Below are positions 42,800 to 53,769 of a stretch of DNA of 64,000 nucleotides, piece by piece. Position numbers and translations under genes: made by a program. This DNA is from Gonocerus acuteangulatus (Eukaryota > Arthropoda > Insecta > Hemiptera > Coreidae). The notes under the pieces were generated by a model. It had not been told where the DNA came from, did no database searches, and saw only the letters and a list, made by a program, of their open reading frames with translations. Location: NCBI GenBank assembly GCA_946811695.1, contig OX328128.1, forward strand, positions 25,886,701-25,950,700. The letters run 5' to 3'. Each line of letters starts with the position of its first letter. Positions within the stretch are counted from its first letter, which is position 1.

Positions 42800-45065
42800 C
42801 AGAGATTTTGCGGTTTTAGATTTCATAACCAATGAAATCTTTACGACGTCTGGCGCAGTAATGAACCAAACACTAGATACGATGCTTTATTTGATAGAAT
42901 CCTGCAAGAATATAATTTATCTGAATGTTAGAATAAAGTTAAGGAGAATATAAGAAAATTGATTGGGATTGTTTTGCCTGGATATTTAACAAAATTGGGA
43001 CCGCTGTTACAGGGTTTCAGGGAAATTCGAAACAAAATACGAAGATTGGCTGAGTATAAACATTAAACTTTCCGATGAAGGTTTTGAAATATATAGACGA
43101 GATAGTTATCAACCAGATCCTTTACGTGGAAGACCGCAAGTAAGTTTCTTGGAAGTTGCAGACAAGTTGCGGACATAGTAGCGACGAAATCTCCGGACGA
43201 AAGAGAGTTTTCCACTAACAAGGGGAGTATACAGCGATGGGGTCACTGATTTGGACCAAATTTTTTCTGGTGATTCTACGTCGAAAAATAGTCGACATGT
43301 ATCCGAGCGTTCCGTCCAATGCGCCTTAGGAGCCGAGAAATAAAATAAAATAGACTGAAAGTGCTTTATTTTTTATATCGAGTTTAAAAAATGATATCGA
43401 CATGATTCTTTCACCAATTCATTTGTTTTATAGAGTAGATTAAAAGAAAAATATAATCGGTAAAGAATAATTTATATTTCGTCAAATATATTCAAAAATA
43501 TGCTTACGTTTTCAAGTAAACTAGTATTATACATTTTTTTAGGTACCAAAAATAATAGCAGATTTAAAATCAACAACACAAAAAACCCTAATGTAGTGAA
43601 TATCGTTGAAAACAAAAAATAATGATTTTTCCCAGTCTGGAAGAGGCTAAATAATTTGTAAGTGAAAAAGTTTTGTGACGTTTTGAAATTCAATATCTCC
43701 CCTTGAGATAATCTGATTTTTACGTCATTGAAATCTTTCGAAAGAAGAAAGACTCCTTTTTCTAACCATGTAAATGACTTTTGTATTATCTCAAAAGATA
43801 CTTGCGAAAAATGGTTCTCAAATTAAAAATAAAATGTAAACTTTTTTGCATATAACGTCAATTCCAGAACACGTAGAAACAGGCCGATTGCAAGGAAATG
43901 TGTCACATTAGGGCATTTATCGCCCCTCCAAGTTTGGTTTGAATCGGGTAAATATTCTTTGAAATATGGCCGAATTATTGAATCTGTAACAAAATTTTAA
44001 GGGTCCCCCCTCAGCGAAATTTAAAATAATTTTATTTTTATTTTTGTAATATTCCCAAAATTTGAATTTAAGGGTTTTCTAATGTGCTAGAAACGAATCT
44101 GACATCCGTTTTTAAATCAAAAATTGTTTTACATACTTGACTTTTTTATAGAAGTCTAATGACTTATTATTATTCTGGCAAAATATTCCATATACCTACA
44201 TTTAAAATTTAGTATCTTTTGAGATAATACAATAGTCATTTATATGCTTAGAAAATGAAGTCTTTCTTCTTTTGAATGATTTCAATGACGTAAAAATCAG
44301 ATTATCTCAAGGGGAGATATTGAATTTCAAAACGTCACATTTCTTTTTCGCTTACAAATATTTAGCCTATTCACTACATTAGGGTTTTTTGGGTTGCTGA
44401 TTTTAAATCTGCTATTATTTTTGGTGTGAAAAAATGTATATTACTAGTTTACTTGAAAACGTAAGCATATTTTTGAATATATTTGACGAAATATAAATTA
44501 TTCTTTACCGATTATATTTTTCTTTTAATCTACTCTAAAAAAAAATGAATTGGCGAAAGAATCATGTCGATATCATTTTTTAAACTCGATATAAAAAATA
44601 AACCACTTTCAGCCTATTTTATTTTATTTCTCGGCGCCTAAGGCGCATTGGACAAATTGGAAAAATTTGTTCCAAATTGGTGATCCCGTCGCTTTATACT
44701 CCCCTTGTAAGCTTACTACTAAGGAATTTCCAAGGAGAAAATGGGATTATTAATCGATACTCCAAAGCTTTCTGTAGGCTCTACTAAAGACGGTAAAACC
44801 GCCCACAAATTTTTTGGCAATCCAAAATTAAGTACCAATATTACTGGACTGGAGATAAAATTAATAATCAATTAGGGCACCATTTTGAAAATGGTTTTCA
44901 GTGGTAAATCAATTAATATGTCGAAATTAACTGAATAAATTGGTGAGACTTATGAATTATATGTGAAGCATCTTCATGGTGTTTTATGCCAATGTCTTTC
45001 ATGAACTGCTTCTTGTATTGATACGAATATAGATTTAATGAAAATGCTTCCCCTCCCATCAGACC
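42800..45065 (+). pseudogene. Split coding remnant of an uncharacterised repeat protein
   Basis: About 43015-43140 encodes KFETKYEDWLSINIKLSDEG followed by RGRPQVSFLEVADKLR, with a donor-like CAAGTAAGT inside it. About 44740-45065 encodes, through stops and frameshifts, GKTAHKFFGNPKLSTNITG and ETYELYVKHLHG. An RGRP-x-x-F segment followed by a G-x-TA-x-x-FF segment recalls uncharacterised proteins that recur in arthropod genomes. That recollection is uncertain. A foldback element (43219-44707) separates the halves. CAAAAATGGGTAAGTTC at about 42625 could be a short first exon, but this is speculative. Confidence 0.4.
43219..44707. mobile_element. Large foldback transposon, 500-bp arms
   Basis: The left end CAAGGGGAGTATACAGCGAT and reversed right end CAAGGGGAGTATAAAGCGAC begin long arms (43219-43803 and 44207-44707). 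The left arm has about 40 bp extra. The two arms enclose about 400 bp of noncoding sequence. Both sides are flanked by TAA, which fits the 3-bp duplication of PIF/Harbinger elements but is too short to prove it. No transposase is encoded. Confidence 0.8.
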
Positions 45066-45682
45066 CATATTTGTCAACTTTAAGTAAGATATGTCACAAT
45101 TGAAATTTAAATAAATAAAATTTAAGTAAAGTTAGCTCCGCAATCGAAAACAAAATGATAGCATCTGTTTACAATCAAGCGATTCTGAGAAGGAATAAGT
45201 TTTTTTATTAGTAAAATTTCTGTATATAATTTTTATAATAATAAGTTCGTATATGTCATACGTAAGTTCCCAAATACATTTTATGTAAGTTTATACTATA
45301 ATAAATTATTTTCTTAAGTCAAAACTTCTTTTTTTCTCCAATGTTCGAGTTTTTAAATAACAGAAAAAAATAATAAGCCTATTCTAGGCAAAATTACGAT
45401 TTATGATTTCTTACCCCATATACTCGTGACACTGTGCGACACCTGGAATAAGAATAAAAATGCTCAAGGGGGTCGCAGTTCTTCCGAGTCGAGCCTTTTT
45501 TAATGAGTCAGCTGGTTAAAATTAAAGTAACTAAATTTCATAAATGTATACACACTGTTTGTTTAAAGACATTTGTCAGGAATGTTCATTTAACAAACTC
45601 TTGCGTGAAGATTTTTTTTTATTTCATTTTATAGCATTAGTAACACTAACAGGAGAAATAACTTCTTCTTTTTGGCTATCGA
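45066..45682. other. No recognisable feature
   Basis: AT-rich, unassigned. Confidence 0.55.
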
Positions 45683-45692
45683 CCGATCAGAT

Positions 45693-45696
<4 letters not shown>

Positions 45697-45748
<52 letters not shown>

Positions 45749-45779
45749 GGCGCATCTACATCTTGGCCATTGGCGCCAG
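45697..45779 (-). mobile_element. Ultra-short SINE1 copy (3' hairpin plus A-tail)
   Basis: A T-run of about 49 nt is followed by AACGGCGCATCTACATCTTG and GCCATTGGCGCCAG, which is the SINE1 3' end on the minus strand. The flanking 14-bp duplication CCGATCAGATAAAT lies at 45683-45696 and 45780-45793. The insertion is 5'-truncated to about 34 bp plus tail. Confidence 0.9.
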
Positions 45780-45793
45780 CCGATCAGATAAAT

Positions 45794-46305
45794 GTAGCTG
45801 AAACTGTCCAGAAAAGCTCTATGAAATGGATTCCTGGAAAGTTTTACCAGGATGGGTCGATGTAGAGAGAGAGTTCCCGTAAACGCCTACAGGAGAGAGG
45901 GAGTGTCGGTAGGGGTGTAAATCCTGTATTAGGATATCAGGAGTTTTAAGGAGCTCGGCTTGTAATCCCTCGCCTCGGTATCACCCCTGGCCAATGATTT
46001 CTTTACTATCACCGCCATATTGACGCCAGTCTTACTTGCAGCTTCTACATCCTAACCTATACTTCTCGATTTTCAAATTTTTATTTTTTATAGAAACATT
46101 TACTAAGGAGGTTGGTATTCAAAATCAGAAGATTCCATTTTACACTCTGGCGCTTTGACTATTACAACATCGGGGTCTTCTTGCGAAGATTACATCCAGC
46201 TACTTGTGGAGCATCTGTAGTCATTATGACAGTGATTCAGCTATTTATTAGCTATTCCTATGAGAAATTCTATTTGTTGTTGCTGGTAGTGAAGTAACCT
46301 TGATC
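45794..46305. other. No recognisable feature
   Basis: Unassigned. The frame at 46112-46297 has no motif. Confidence 0.5.
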
Positions 46306-46375
46306 ACTCAAGTCAATCCAACTCGCTAAAATTATTGGAATTCTATTAATTTTAGCGAGTTGGATTGACTAGAGT
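46306..46375. repeat. Hairpin with perfect 23-bp arms centred on GAATTC
   Basis: AGTCAATCCAACTCGCTAAA plus ATT (46311-46333) is perfectly inverted at 46348-46370. Pairing continues inward with gaps to a central GAATTC and outward by about 5 bp with one mismatch. Size and shape would fit a very small MITE or a transcript hairpin. Confidence 0.85.
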
Positions 46376-46441
46376 TTTGATATCTTCTTGACCGAACGGA
46401 AACGCATAGCACATATGCCCATAATATGAGATAAATATAAA

Positions 46442-46442
<1 letters not shown>

Positions 46443-46503
<61 letters not shown>
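46443..46503. repeat. TA microsatellite
   Basis: A pure (TA)n tract. Confidence 0.95.
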
Positions 46504-46506
<3 letters not shown>

Positions 46507-46977
46507 ATAGAACCACCAGACAAAAAATCGGCGAGGAAGCTCCTAAACTTCAGAATTACCATTGATTTTTATAACTTTAACATTTTTATTAATAAATTTT
46601 GCTAGCTGAAATGTATTCTGCTTGTTTTCATTTATGTTTTAGAAACCTAAAAGTATTACTTACAAATACAACTTATCTAAGGGCTAGTTAGAAACCATAT
46701 AATACAAAAATAGTTTAAAAAAAAAAGTTACTTTTAGTAGTGTTTGCAGTGATTTAATATACTTTTCATTAAAATATTAACTTTTGATTACTATATTTAT
46801 ATAATTTGGTTTCTAGCCTCAGATAACCTGTAAAGAAGTAATAGATAACCTGCAAAAAACCTGTAAGCATAAGCATCTATTTGCAAAATACAATTTTTTA
46901 AGGGAAAAATCCGGTAAGGTTCCGCACTTATTCCTCCAGTTTACTCACTCCTTAAAGAGTATAGAAAAATATAATAT

Positions 46978-48658
46978 AATATAATATAAATATATCGTGG
47001 CATTGCTCTCTTCAACACTTGTACGAAGCTCTTTACCTCGATTCTCGGAGAAAGGATCAAGCAATGGTCAGAAGATTGTAATTTAATTCCAATAGAAAAA
47101 TCAGGATTCAGAAAAGGGAGGTCATGCTCGTACAACTTATTTTCACTCTATTGTATAATAGTTCTGTACATCAAAGTGAAAAAAACAAGATTTGTACGTT
47201 ATATTCATTGATCTACATAAAGCATTCGACACCATCGACCACAACGTTCTATGGAACAAACTCAATAGACTGGGTTTAAGTGGGAAGCTCATAAGAATAT
47301 TGAAAAATCTCTACAACCTAGCTGAGTTCAACCCAAAAATCAATATGAAAATTGTTCTATTTAACATTCTCATCCAATCAGGTGTCCTTCAAGGAGAATC
47401 TCTTTCGCCTTCCCTCTTTACCTTGTTCCTATCGGACATCATTCAAGAATTTCATGCTGCGGGCCTCAGTGGATTAAAGGTAGATCATGGGGATGACATG
47501 ATCGGCCTGCTCTTTGCAGATGATTTTGCAGATGATGAACAAACTTCAAATTAACAGTAGCAAAACCAAAGTCGTCGTCTTCAGAGCAAGCCCAAGATGG
47601 AAGAAAAGACCTTCTCTTCTACTAGATAATGCGGCCATCGAGTATTTCAACACCGCCACATATCTTGGCGTACCCTTTAGCTGTACAGGGAAGTTCAGAA
47701 AGGCAGCAGACCATTTTATAAGCCGTGGTACAAAGGCCCTTGGCAAGGTGAAGGACATACTGGTCAGGGGGAAGGTGAAATCCTGGGAGACTTCTATAAG
47801 GTTGTTTGACTCCATTGTTGCGGCAACAGCTTTGCACGCGTAAGAAGTTTGGTCTTTGAGCCATATTGACAAACTAGGGCTTCTCCAAATTAAATTTCTT
47901 AAAAATATTTTCCATTTAAGTCGCACTACTCCAAATCACTTCATAAGAATGGAATCCGGATGTTCATCTTTAGGGGTGGCAATATTGAGGAGAACCATCA
48001 ACTGGTGGATCACCCTTCAGTCTATGGAGCCCAACGAATTACCAAGGAGATGCTACGATAACATCTTAAATAGGACCTCTTTTCATCCTGAGAAACTTCA
48101 AGACTCGTGGTTCGCCCCTCTTCACAGCATTCTAGCCAGCTTGGGGTATAAGGATTTCGATCCGCGAACGTCAACTGGCTGCTGAAAAATAAGAACGAAA
48201 TCTTAGAGAGATGGAACAACCACCTCATATCTGTTGACGTTGAACGTGTACTTAACTCTAAGTACAACCCTGTGTATCGTCAGCTAAGCTCTCTTAGTTA
48301 TGGTGAGGAGTATATCAAGTCTGAGGTACCAATAGAATGGAAGAGAGCCCTCATGCAGCTCAGACTCTCAAGGGACTCGGTGTTGAGGCTTTATCTTAAA
48401 GGCACCTCCTACAGGATAGACACAGGACTAGATTGCACTATATGCAGTCTCCGGAAACCCGAGACACTCGCCCATTTTCTCCTGGAATGCCCAATCTACC
48501 GATCTGCCCGCACTACATACATTCAAGATATCCATCCAGAAGTTGATGAAGGCAATCTCACATTGATTCTTTCACCTTCGAATAAGGACTCAATGTTCAG
48601 GCTCTTCCGCTTCACCATGGAAGCTTTAATGACAAGATCGTTTGTGCTTTTTGAATAG
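46978..48658 (+). pseudogene. LINE reverse transcriptase and C-terminal zinc knuckle
   Basis: The first frame reads YRGIALFNTCTKLFTSILGE and EKSGFRKGRSC (fingers/palm motifs). A frameshift near 47190 leads to FIDLHKAFDTIDHNVLW (motif A), GVLQGESLSPSLFTLF (motif B) and LLFADD (motif C). A second shift near 47530 leads to NSSKTKVVVFR and ATYLGVPFS. A stop at 47841-47843 interrupts the thumb region, and a third shift near 48182 leads to the C-terminus. There a zinc knuckle (CTICSLRKPETLAHFLLEC) and an end at 48658 are seen. The endonuclease part is absent. The 3' UTR ends in ATCTATCTAT repeats near 48890. The clade is not settled; it is not the Jockey or R1 type seen elsewhere here. Confidence 0.85.
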
Positions 48659-48938
48659 TAGCAAGTAATTTTTATTTTTTATTTTTTACTTTCATAAATT
48701 TATCTATTGTACTTTTCTGTTTATTATGATTAAGATTTATATTTATTACGATCCAATGAGAAATGTTTTTTTTTTCTCTCTCTTTTCTTTTATTATTATT
48801 TATCTATTATAATGTTTTGTAGCCAGACCCCTCTAACTGTTTTTCAAACAAAATACAGGATTTTATCTATCTATCTATATAAATATATAGAAAATATTAG
48901 TAAATAGAAAGTAGATAGCAGGATGACACTGTCTAAAC

Positions 48939-49356
48939 CAGAGTTGGGCAAACGTTAGCGCGCGCTAATACCTAATACCTTCCCGCTAATTTAGCGGTAC
49001 TGATAAGAGCCTGCGCTAACGATTAGCGCATAGCGACGGCAGTGCGCTAATCGCTAATTCATTTAAAATGTTTAAATATCTTTGTAGCTAACTAGGAGGA
49101 ATATCTCCTATTCTCCTATTCTTCCAATATTCCTCCTATTCTTCCTTTTTTTATTCCACCTTCAATATCCTTTTTTTTATTCCACCTTCAATATTCCTCC
49201 TAGTTAGCTACAAAGATATTTAAACATTTTAAATGAATTAGCGATTAGCGCACTGCCGTCGCTATGCGCTAATCGTTAGCGCAGGCTCTTATCAGTACCG
49301 CTAAATTAGCGGGAAGGTATTAGGTATTAGCGCGCGCTAACGTTTGCCCAACTCTG
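48939..49356. mobile_element. hAT foldback with perfect 166-bp inverted arms
   Basis: It starts CAGAGTTGGGCAAACGTTAG. The left arm 48939-49104 and right arm 49191-49356 appear to be exact reverse complements over 166 bp. The flanking 8-bp duplication GTCTAAAC (48931-48938 and 49357-49364) is perfect, as in hAT insertions. The arms are full of GCGCTAA-type motifs, which may be transposase sites. The 86-bp loop contains repeats of ATTCCACCTTCAATATCC. The start resembles that of the hAT MITE at 53797. Confidence 0.95.
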
Positions 49357-49364
49357 GTCTAAAC

Positions 49365-49420
49365 TAAACAATTCCCGCCCATGAAGTGAATGAAATTAAC
49401 AAGTTTCTAATACATACATA

Positions 49421-49457
<37 letters not shown>

Positions 49458-50223
49458 ATATATTTATGGAATAAAAGGAACAAAAGCGTAAGGAGTCAAA
49501 TTACACCCTTGTTGAAGAGCAATGTTTTATTAAACACGATTTCTTAGCAGAGGAATATTGAATTACCAAAGTATGAATTGGGTAATTACATTTCTTTCAT
49601 GAAATTGGCATTCTTCAAATAAATTTAAGGCCGCCCACACTTTTCGTATAAAAATAGATTTATAATTGTGTCCCCGGAGCGGAAAAGGGAGTTTTCTTCC
49701 AACGAGGCGGCTCTATCATCAAAGATCTCATTAGAGTATACTGTATTTTTGTAGATCTAATGTCGAAATAACACGAACGCAGTACTTATATTAATAAAAA
49801 GAAGTGTTCGCCAGCTAAGCACTCGTACCTACGTATATATATATAATATTTTTTTGACATTCTTGTTCATGTTTTTCCTTGCCGCGTTTCAGAAAAGTAT
49901 GGTCTATTTTCAAAATAATTACCCCTTACTTTCATTTTAAAACAATCATTCCAAAAATGATTGTAATAATAAGTCCGTAACCTAACAAAAAAGAAAGAAA
50001 AACACAGATTCACGAACCATTGCTGGATTCGTACAGTGCCCTGACTAGTGAATGTGTTTATGGATATGTGTTTTCCCCCTTTTTTATTGTTAGTTTATGG
50101 ACGTATTTTTTTTTTATATTTATATATTATATATATATATATGATTTTCGATTGCCGACATCAGATGATTTAATTTAGAAGATATATCCATGTTTTGAAC
50201 TAGAGTCCTCCAGAACATTAGAT
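49365..50223. other. No recognisable feature
   Basis: A T-run at 49423-49452 could be a LINE or SINE tail, but the sequence after it matches nothing else in the window. Confidence 0.45.
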
Positions 50224-50224
50224 T

Positions 50225-50279
<55 letters not shown>

Positions 50280-50402
50280 GGCGCATCACCAAATCTTGGC
50301 TATTAGCGCCGACATCCAGGGTGCAGCCAGGAATTTTTTCAGCGAGCCCTGAGATGAGAAAATTTCTGGCGCCTGTGGGGATCGAACCCACCATCTCCCG
50401 CA
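50224..50402 (-). mobile_element. SINE1 copy, 5' head truncated
   Basis: T-run 50224-50277, then the SINE1 3' hairpin region, body and B-box (GATCGAACCCACC). It stops at CTCCCGC before the A-box. It abuts the next SINE1 copy across ATGGACGTATT. Confidence 0.85.
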
Positions 50403-50407
50403 TGGAC

Positions 50408-50412
<5 letters not shown>

Positions 50413-50470
<58 letters not shown>

Positions 50471-50633
50471 GGCGCATCTACTTCTAGGTCATTAGCGCCG
50501 ACATCCAGGGTACAGCGAGGAATTTTCCCAACGAGCCCTGAGATGAGAAAATTCCTGCCGGAGGTGGGGATCGAACCCACCATCTCCCGCTTATGAATCC
50601 AAGGCGCTAACCATTAGACCACGGGAGACCCCG
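50413..50633 (-). mobile_element. SINE1 copy, full length, with TSD
   Basis: T-run 50413-50468, 3' hairpin end, body and a complete tRNA-like head (B-box in GGGGATCGAACCCACC, A-box in GCGCTAACCATTAGACC). It is flanked by TGGACGTATT at 50403-50412 and 50634-50643. This is the best reference copy of the family in the window. Confidence 0.95.
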
Positions 50634-50852
50634 TGGACGTATTATTCAAAAAAAATATCTGGCATGATTTGTGGAAATGAAAATAACAGGTAAATCTTTT
50701 GAAAAGAGGCTATAGTTCCTTGAAACGCGTCAAGAAAAAAAAGTAAGAATGACATAAAAAGAAATATAAAATTGTTTGACCTATTAGGCCCTTTTAAAGA
50801 GAAAATGGTCCAAAAGAGTTAAATTTACGATATTAAGTATAAATACATATGG

Positions 50853-51205
50853 GGGGCGAGGTTAGCTCAGTGGTAGAGCACTGGACTCATATGCTGGAGG
50901 ACCTGAGATCAAATCCCGAGAAAGCACTAAAGATTTTTTCTTCTAGTGTCTTAGTTCATGGGTTGAATTCGGCCTCGCTGACCGTCCCTAGGCCAACCCA
51001 GCCTTTAAATAGTTTATTAATGGGTACCTTGGTGCTAATGACTCTAGCAGTCGAAGCAGCAAAAGGGGAAAATCAGGCGGCCGGAGCAGAGTACTACTGA
51101 ACACACTATCTCCCTAGTGTGCCGTATGGTCATGAATCAGATACCTCTATAGTATCTGCCCCTCAGGGCCCTCGTGGCCTGTACGGGACTGATTTATATA
51201 TATAT
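50853..51205 (+). mobile_element. SINE3 copy (tRNA-headed)
   Basis: The head GGTTAGCTCAGTGGTAGAGC is a nearly perfect A-box region. ACTGGACTCATATGC resembles an anticodon arm with CAT, and GAGATCAAATCCC is a B-box variant. A body of about 270 bp and a TTTATATATATA tail follow. It is a SINE and not a tRNA because the acceptor stem does not pair and the body continues without a break. Confidence 0.8.
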
Positions 51206-51328
51206 AGGAAATTTAAGGCACGGGAATGTTTCACTTTTTTAAAGCCCAAACGAATACAGGCCTTTACAAAAGTATGCATGTATCATAAGATGAGAAAAAA
51301 TCCTTTTCCCACAATACTTTTTTATTCT

Positions 51329-51368
51329 GCACAACACCTTTCACCACATATGTGCCATCATCAGGTGC
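51329..51368 (-). ncRNA. Hammerhead-like motif, imperfect
   Basis: On the minus strand GCAC-CTGATGA (51368-51358), then a stem II region with CACATATGTG, then GAAA (51342-51339) and, after GGTGTT, GTGC (51332-51329). Stem I is 4 bp. Stem II has only 3 clean pairs. Stem III is nearly absent. It is probably a decayed member of the same ribozyme group. Confidence 0.45.
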
Positions 51369-51439
51369 TAACAACATGTAATAATATTATGAAACAAAAT
51401 TTACTTGTGTTTACTTATCTTAACGTTTAGATATGTTAA

Positions 51440-52154
51440 CACAAGTAAATTTTAGGATCAGCAATATATAAAGTAAATTTCTACTAACAAAAATTCTAAT
51501 AACAAAAACTTCTAGTAACAAGATTCTAGTATCTGAGTATAGTACCCTCTGAAGCAGATATCAGTGCTTGGAGTCCTGAAAGTTATGGTGTTGTTTCTTT
51601 AAAGGGCAAAATACTAATAACTTATTTACTAATTATTTACATATATACATTCCAGGAAAAAAGCATTACATGGAACTCCGCTAAAGTGCTTTTAGTCGGA
51701 CGTTTTTCACTAATAGGAAGATGTACTGAGCATTTGAAATATAATTTTAAAAATTCATTTATATGTGTAACATATAACTCAACATAATAATATTTCGCTA
51801 AGATGACGCAGGTCCTGCGAGACGGACTTATACTATTTTAATAGTTGGTTTCTATCGAAGTGAAATATATTTATTACAAAGGAGAAAAAGGATGAGATAG
51901 AAATAAAACGTAACAAACTGTTGCAGAGTAAAAAAAAAAGCAGTTGGTTTGTGTACATGACAACTGGTTGAGTAAATAAACCAAATGTGTTTACTAACTA
52001 CATTAAATAATATGGGGAAAACAAATTAATCAAAACAGTTTTTATTTAATAATTTCCATATTCAAATTATTACAAAATTCTATCAGGACAGCAGGACTGG
52101 ACAAGAGCTCTCTTGGAGCAATCTACTCTTTCTCTTCGAGAATGCTCCTAGATT
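51440..52154. other. No recognisable feature
   Basis: AT-rich. A partial copy of the short repeat TAAGATGACGCAGG is at about 51798-51812. Confidence 0.5.
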
Positions 52155-53046
52155 TCATTCCTACTCATTGGTAGCCTTCGTCAGCTAAAATGACAAACAA
52201 AAGGAATTAATACAAAAACAAAAAAAATTATGATTGTGATAGGTAACAGAGCGATAGATACAAGTAACTTATAAAAGAACATATCGTCTTAAATTCTTAG
52301 AATGAAAAAGTGAATAGGTACAATAATTGATTTTAATAGTAATTATTAACGTTAATTGATTTTACAAAGAAATAAGAAGCTACATACCAATGACAAATAT
52401 ATTAGCTAATAGTAACATTAATTAATTTTACAAAGAAATAAGATACTACATACCAATAGAAATGCCGAGCGGCAGAGGAAGACCAAGGTTGGCAATTAAG
52501 TAACCATTGTAGAGTGTCTAAGGAGAGAAGGAATCTAGTGGAGTATAAGTAAGTGAAAACAGCAGGTGGTGGGGGAAATGTCGGTAAGGATCAAAATGCA
52601 AGTTTATGACATGTCGGTAAGGATCAAAAGGCATGTTTATGACAGGAAAGGAGAAAAAGGAGTTAATGAAAGGATACCCAAGGGGCATGGTAAAAATCTA
52701 GGTCGGGAGAGTATTTGGAAAATATTAGCGTACATAGGAGAAATGCCTTGTTGGTGAGTTTTGTAGTTTATATTGTTTTTGTTTAAGTTTATGTGTACAC
52801 ATTCCGAGATCTGTAGTCTTTTTTTGTTTCGTTGTGTAGAAAGAATTTTCGTGTAGTCGAAGTTAAAAGTGTGTTTTTGTGTAATGGCGTGTTTTGCAAG
52901 TGCAGATTTATCTATTTCTTTATTAGTGATGGTTCGTTTATGTTGTGTAAGACGTGAGTGAATGTCATTTCACTCACGTCTTAAATTCCTTTTTTTTGTC
53001 ATTTTAGCTGACGAAGGCTACCAATGAGTAGCCGAAACGTCCGAAA
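52155..53046. mobile_element. Penelope-like module with inverted hammerhead ends
   Basis: ACTCATTGGTAGCCTTCGTC with the following ~27 bp (52157-52205) is inverted at about 52983-53030. The right end carries a well-formed hammerhead. The left end carries a broken one in which the GAAAC half is replaced. Between them lie a 33-bp direct duplication (52578-52643) and a perfect 15-bp-stem hairpin (52948-52962 with 52969-52983). No coding is recognised. Confidence 0.5.
53003..53046 (+). ncRNA. Hammerhead ribozyme-like motif
   Basis: Core CTGACGA at 53008-53014 (position 7 is variable in hammerheads). A perfect 6-bp stem II (53016-53021 with 53028-53033), GAAA at 53034-53037 and C-G-T-C follow, giving a 2-bp stem III and a predicted cut after 53041. 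Stem I pairs TTTAG (53003-53007) with CGAAA (53042-53046) with one A-G mismatch. Activity is unproven. Confidence 0.65.
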
Positions 53047-53769
53047 TATAGATTTTTTAAAACAAAATCATATTGAGGTTTATTTAGCCGAATCCCAACC
53101 ATTCCATTTTTACTTGAACGTTACAGTTGCCAGATTTATTTGTGATGCCTATGATTGGTTAAAATACAAGTGATTTTCTTCAATTTATAAATAAATCAAT
53201 ATTTTTCGAATCTTTATATCTAACGTTTTATAAGGGATTGAAGTATCCAAAACAAATTTCAATTATTCGAAAAAGAAATGGTGGTGCTGTGTCTGACGAA
53301 GGGAAACGCTCTTTTTTCACGGGAGACAGTCTGTACGTGGTAATTTTTAATGTAGAACAAAAATCTAAAATTATTTTGAAAGAGGAAGCTTAAATCTAGT
53401 AAAGCACATAGGATTTTTAAGAAAAACTAATTTTTACGAAAATGGTGTACAATTATTCATTTTATATTAAAAAAATCCATCGAAAATAGGTCATAAAATC
53501 TTTATAATTCAATGAATTGAAAAAACCCATCGTACTTTACTAGCAAATATCATTATGAAGTTGCAGTTCACATTTTAAGTTGATCGGATAAAAATTGAAA
53601 ACGCCAGAGTGTCGCCCGATTTGAAAAACATAGTTTTGAGAGAACGGCTTTCAAGTTTAATATTCTGAAATCTTCATTTTTCCCTATTTAGTGTTTTTTT
53701 CATAGTTTCTTGTAATAGAGATTATTTAATTTATTTAAATTTTAACGTCCATTTATTATTAACTACGAA
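53047..53769. other. No recognisable feature
   Basis: AT-rich, unassigned. Confidence 0.55.

Noticed and set aside
47546..47926. Minus-strand frames opposite the LINE at 47-48 kb
   Set aside because: They are shadows of the plus-strand reverse transcriptase coding, which has clear motifs.
50550..50633. Functional tRNA gene on the minus strand
   Set aside because: A- and B-boxes are present but the acceptor stem does not pair, and the same head recurs with a common body, poly-A and TSD. It is a SINE head.
50853..50925. Functional tRNA-Met-like gene
   Set aside because: The B-box is changed, no acceptor stem is formed, and the sequence continues into a SINE body.
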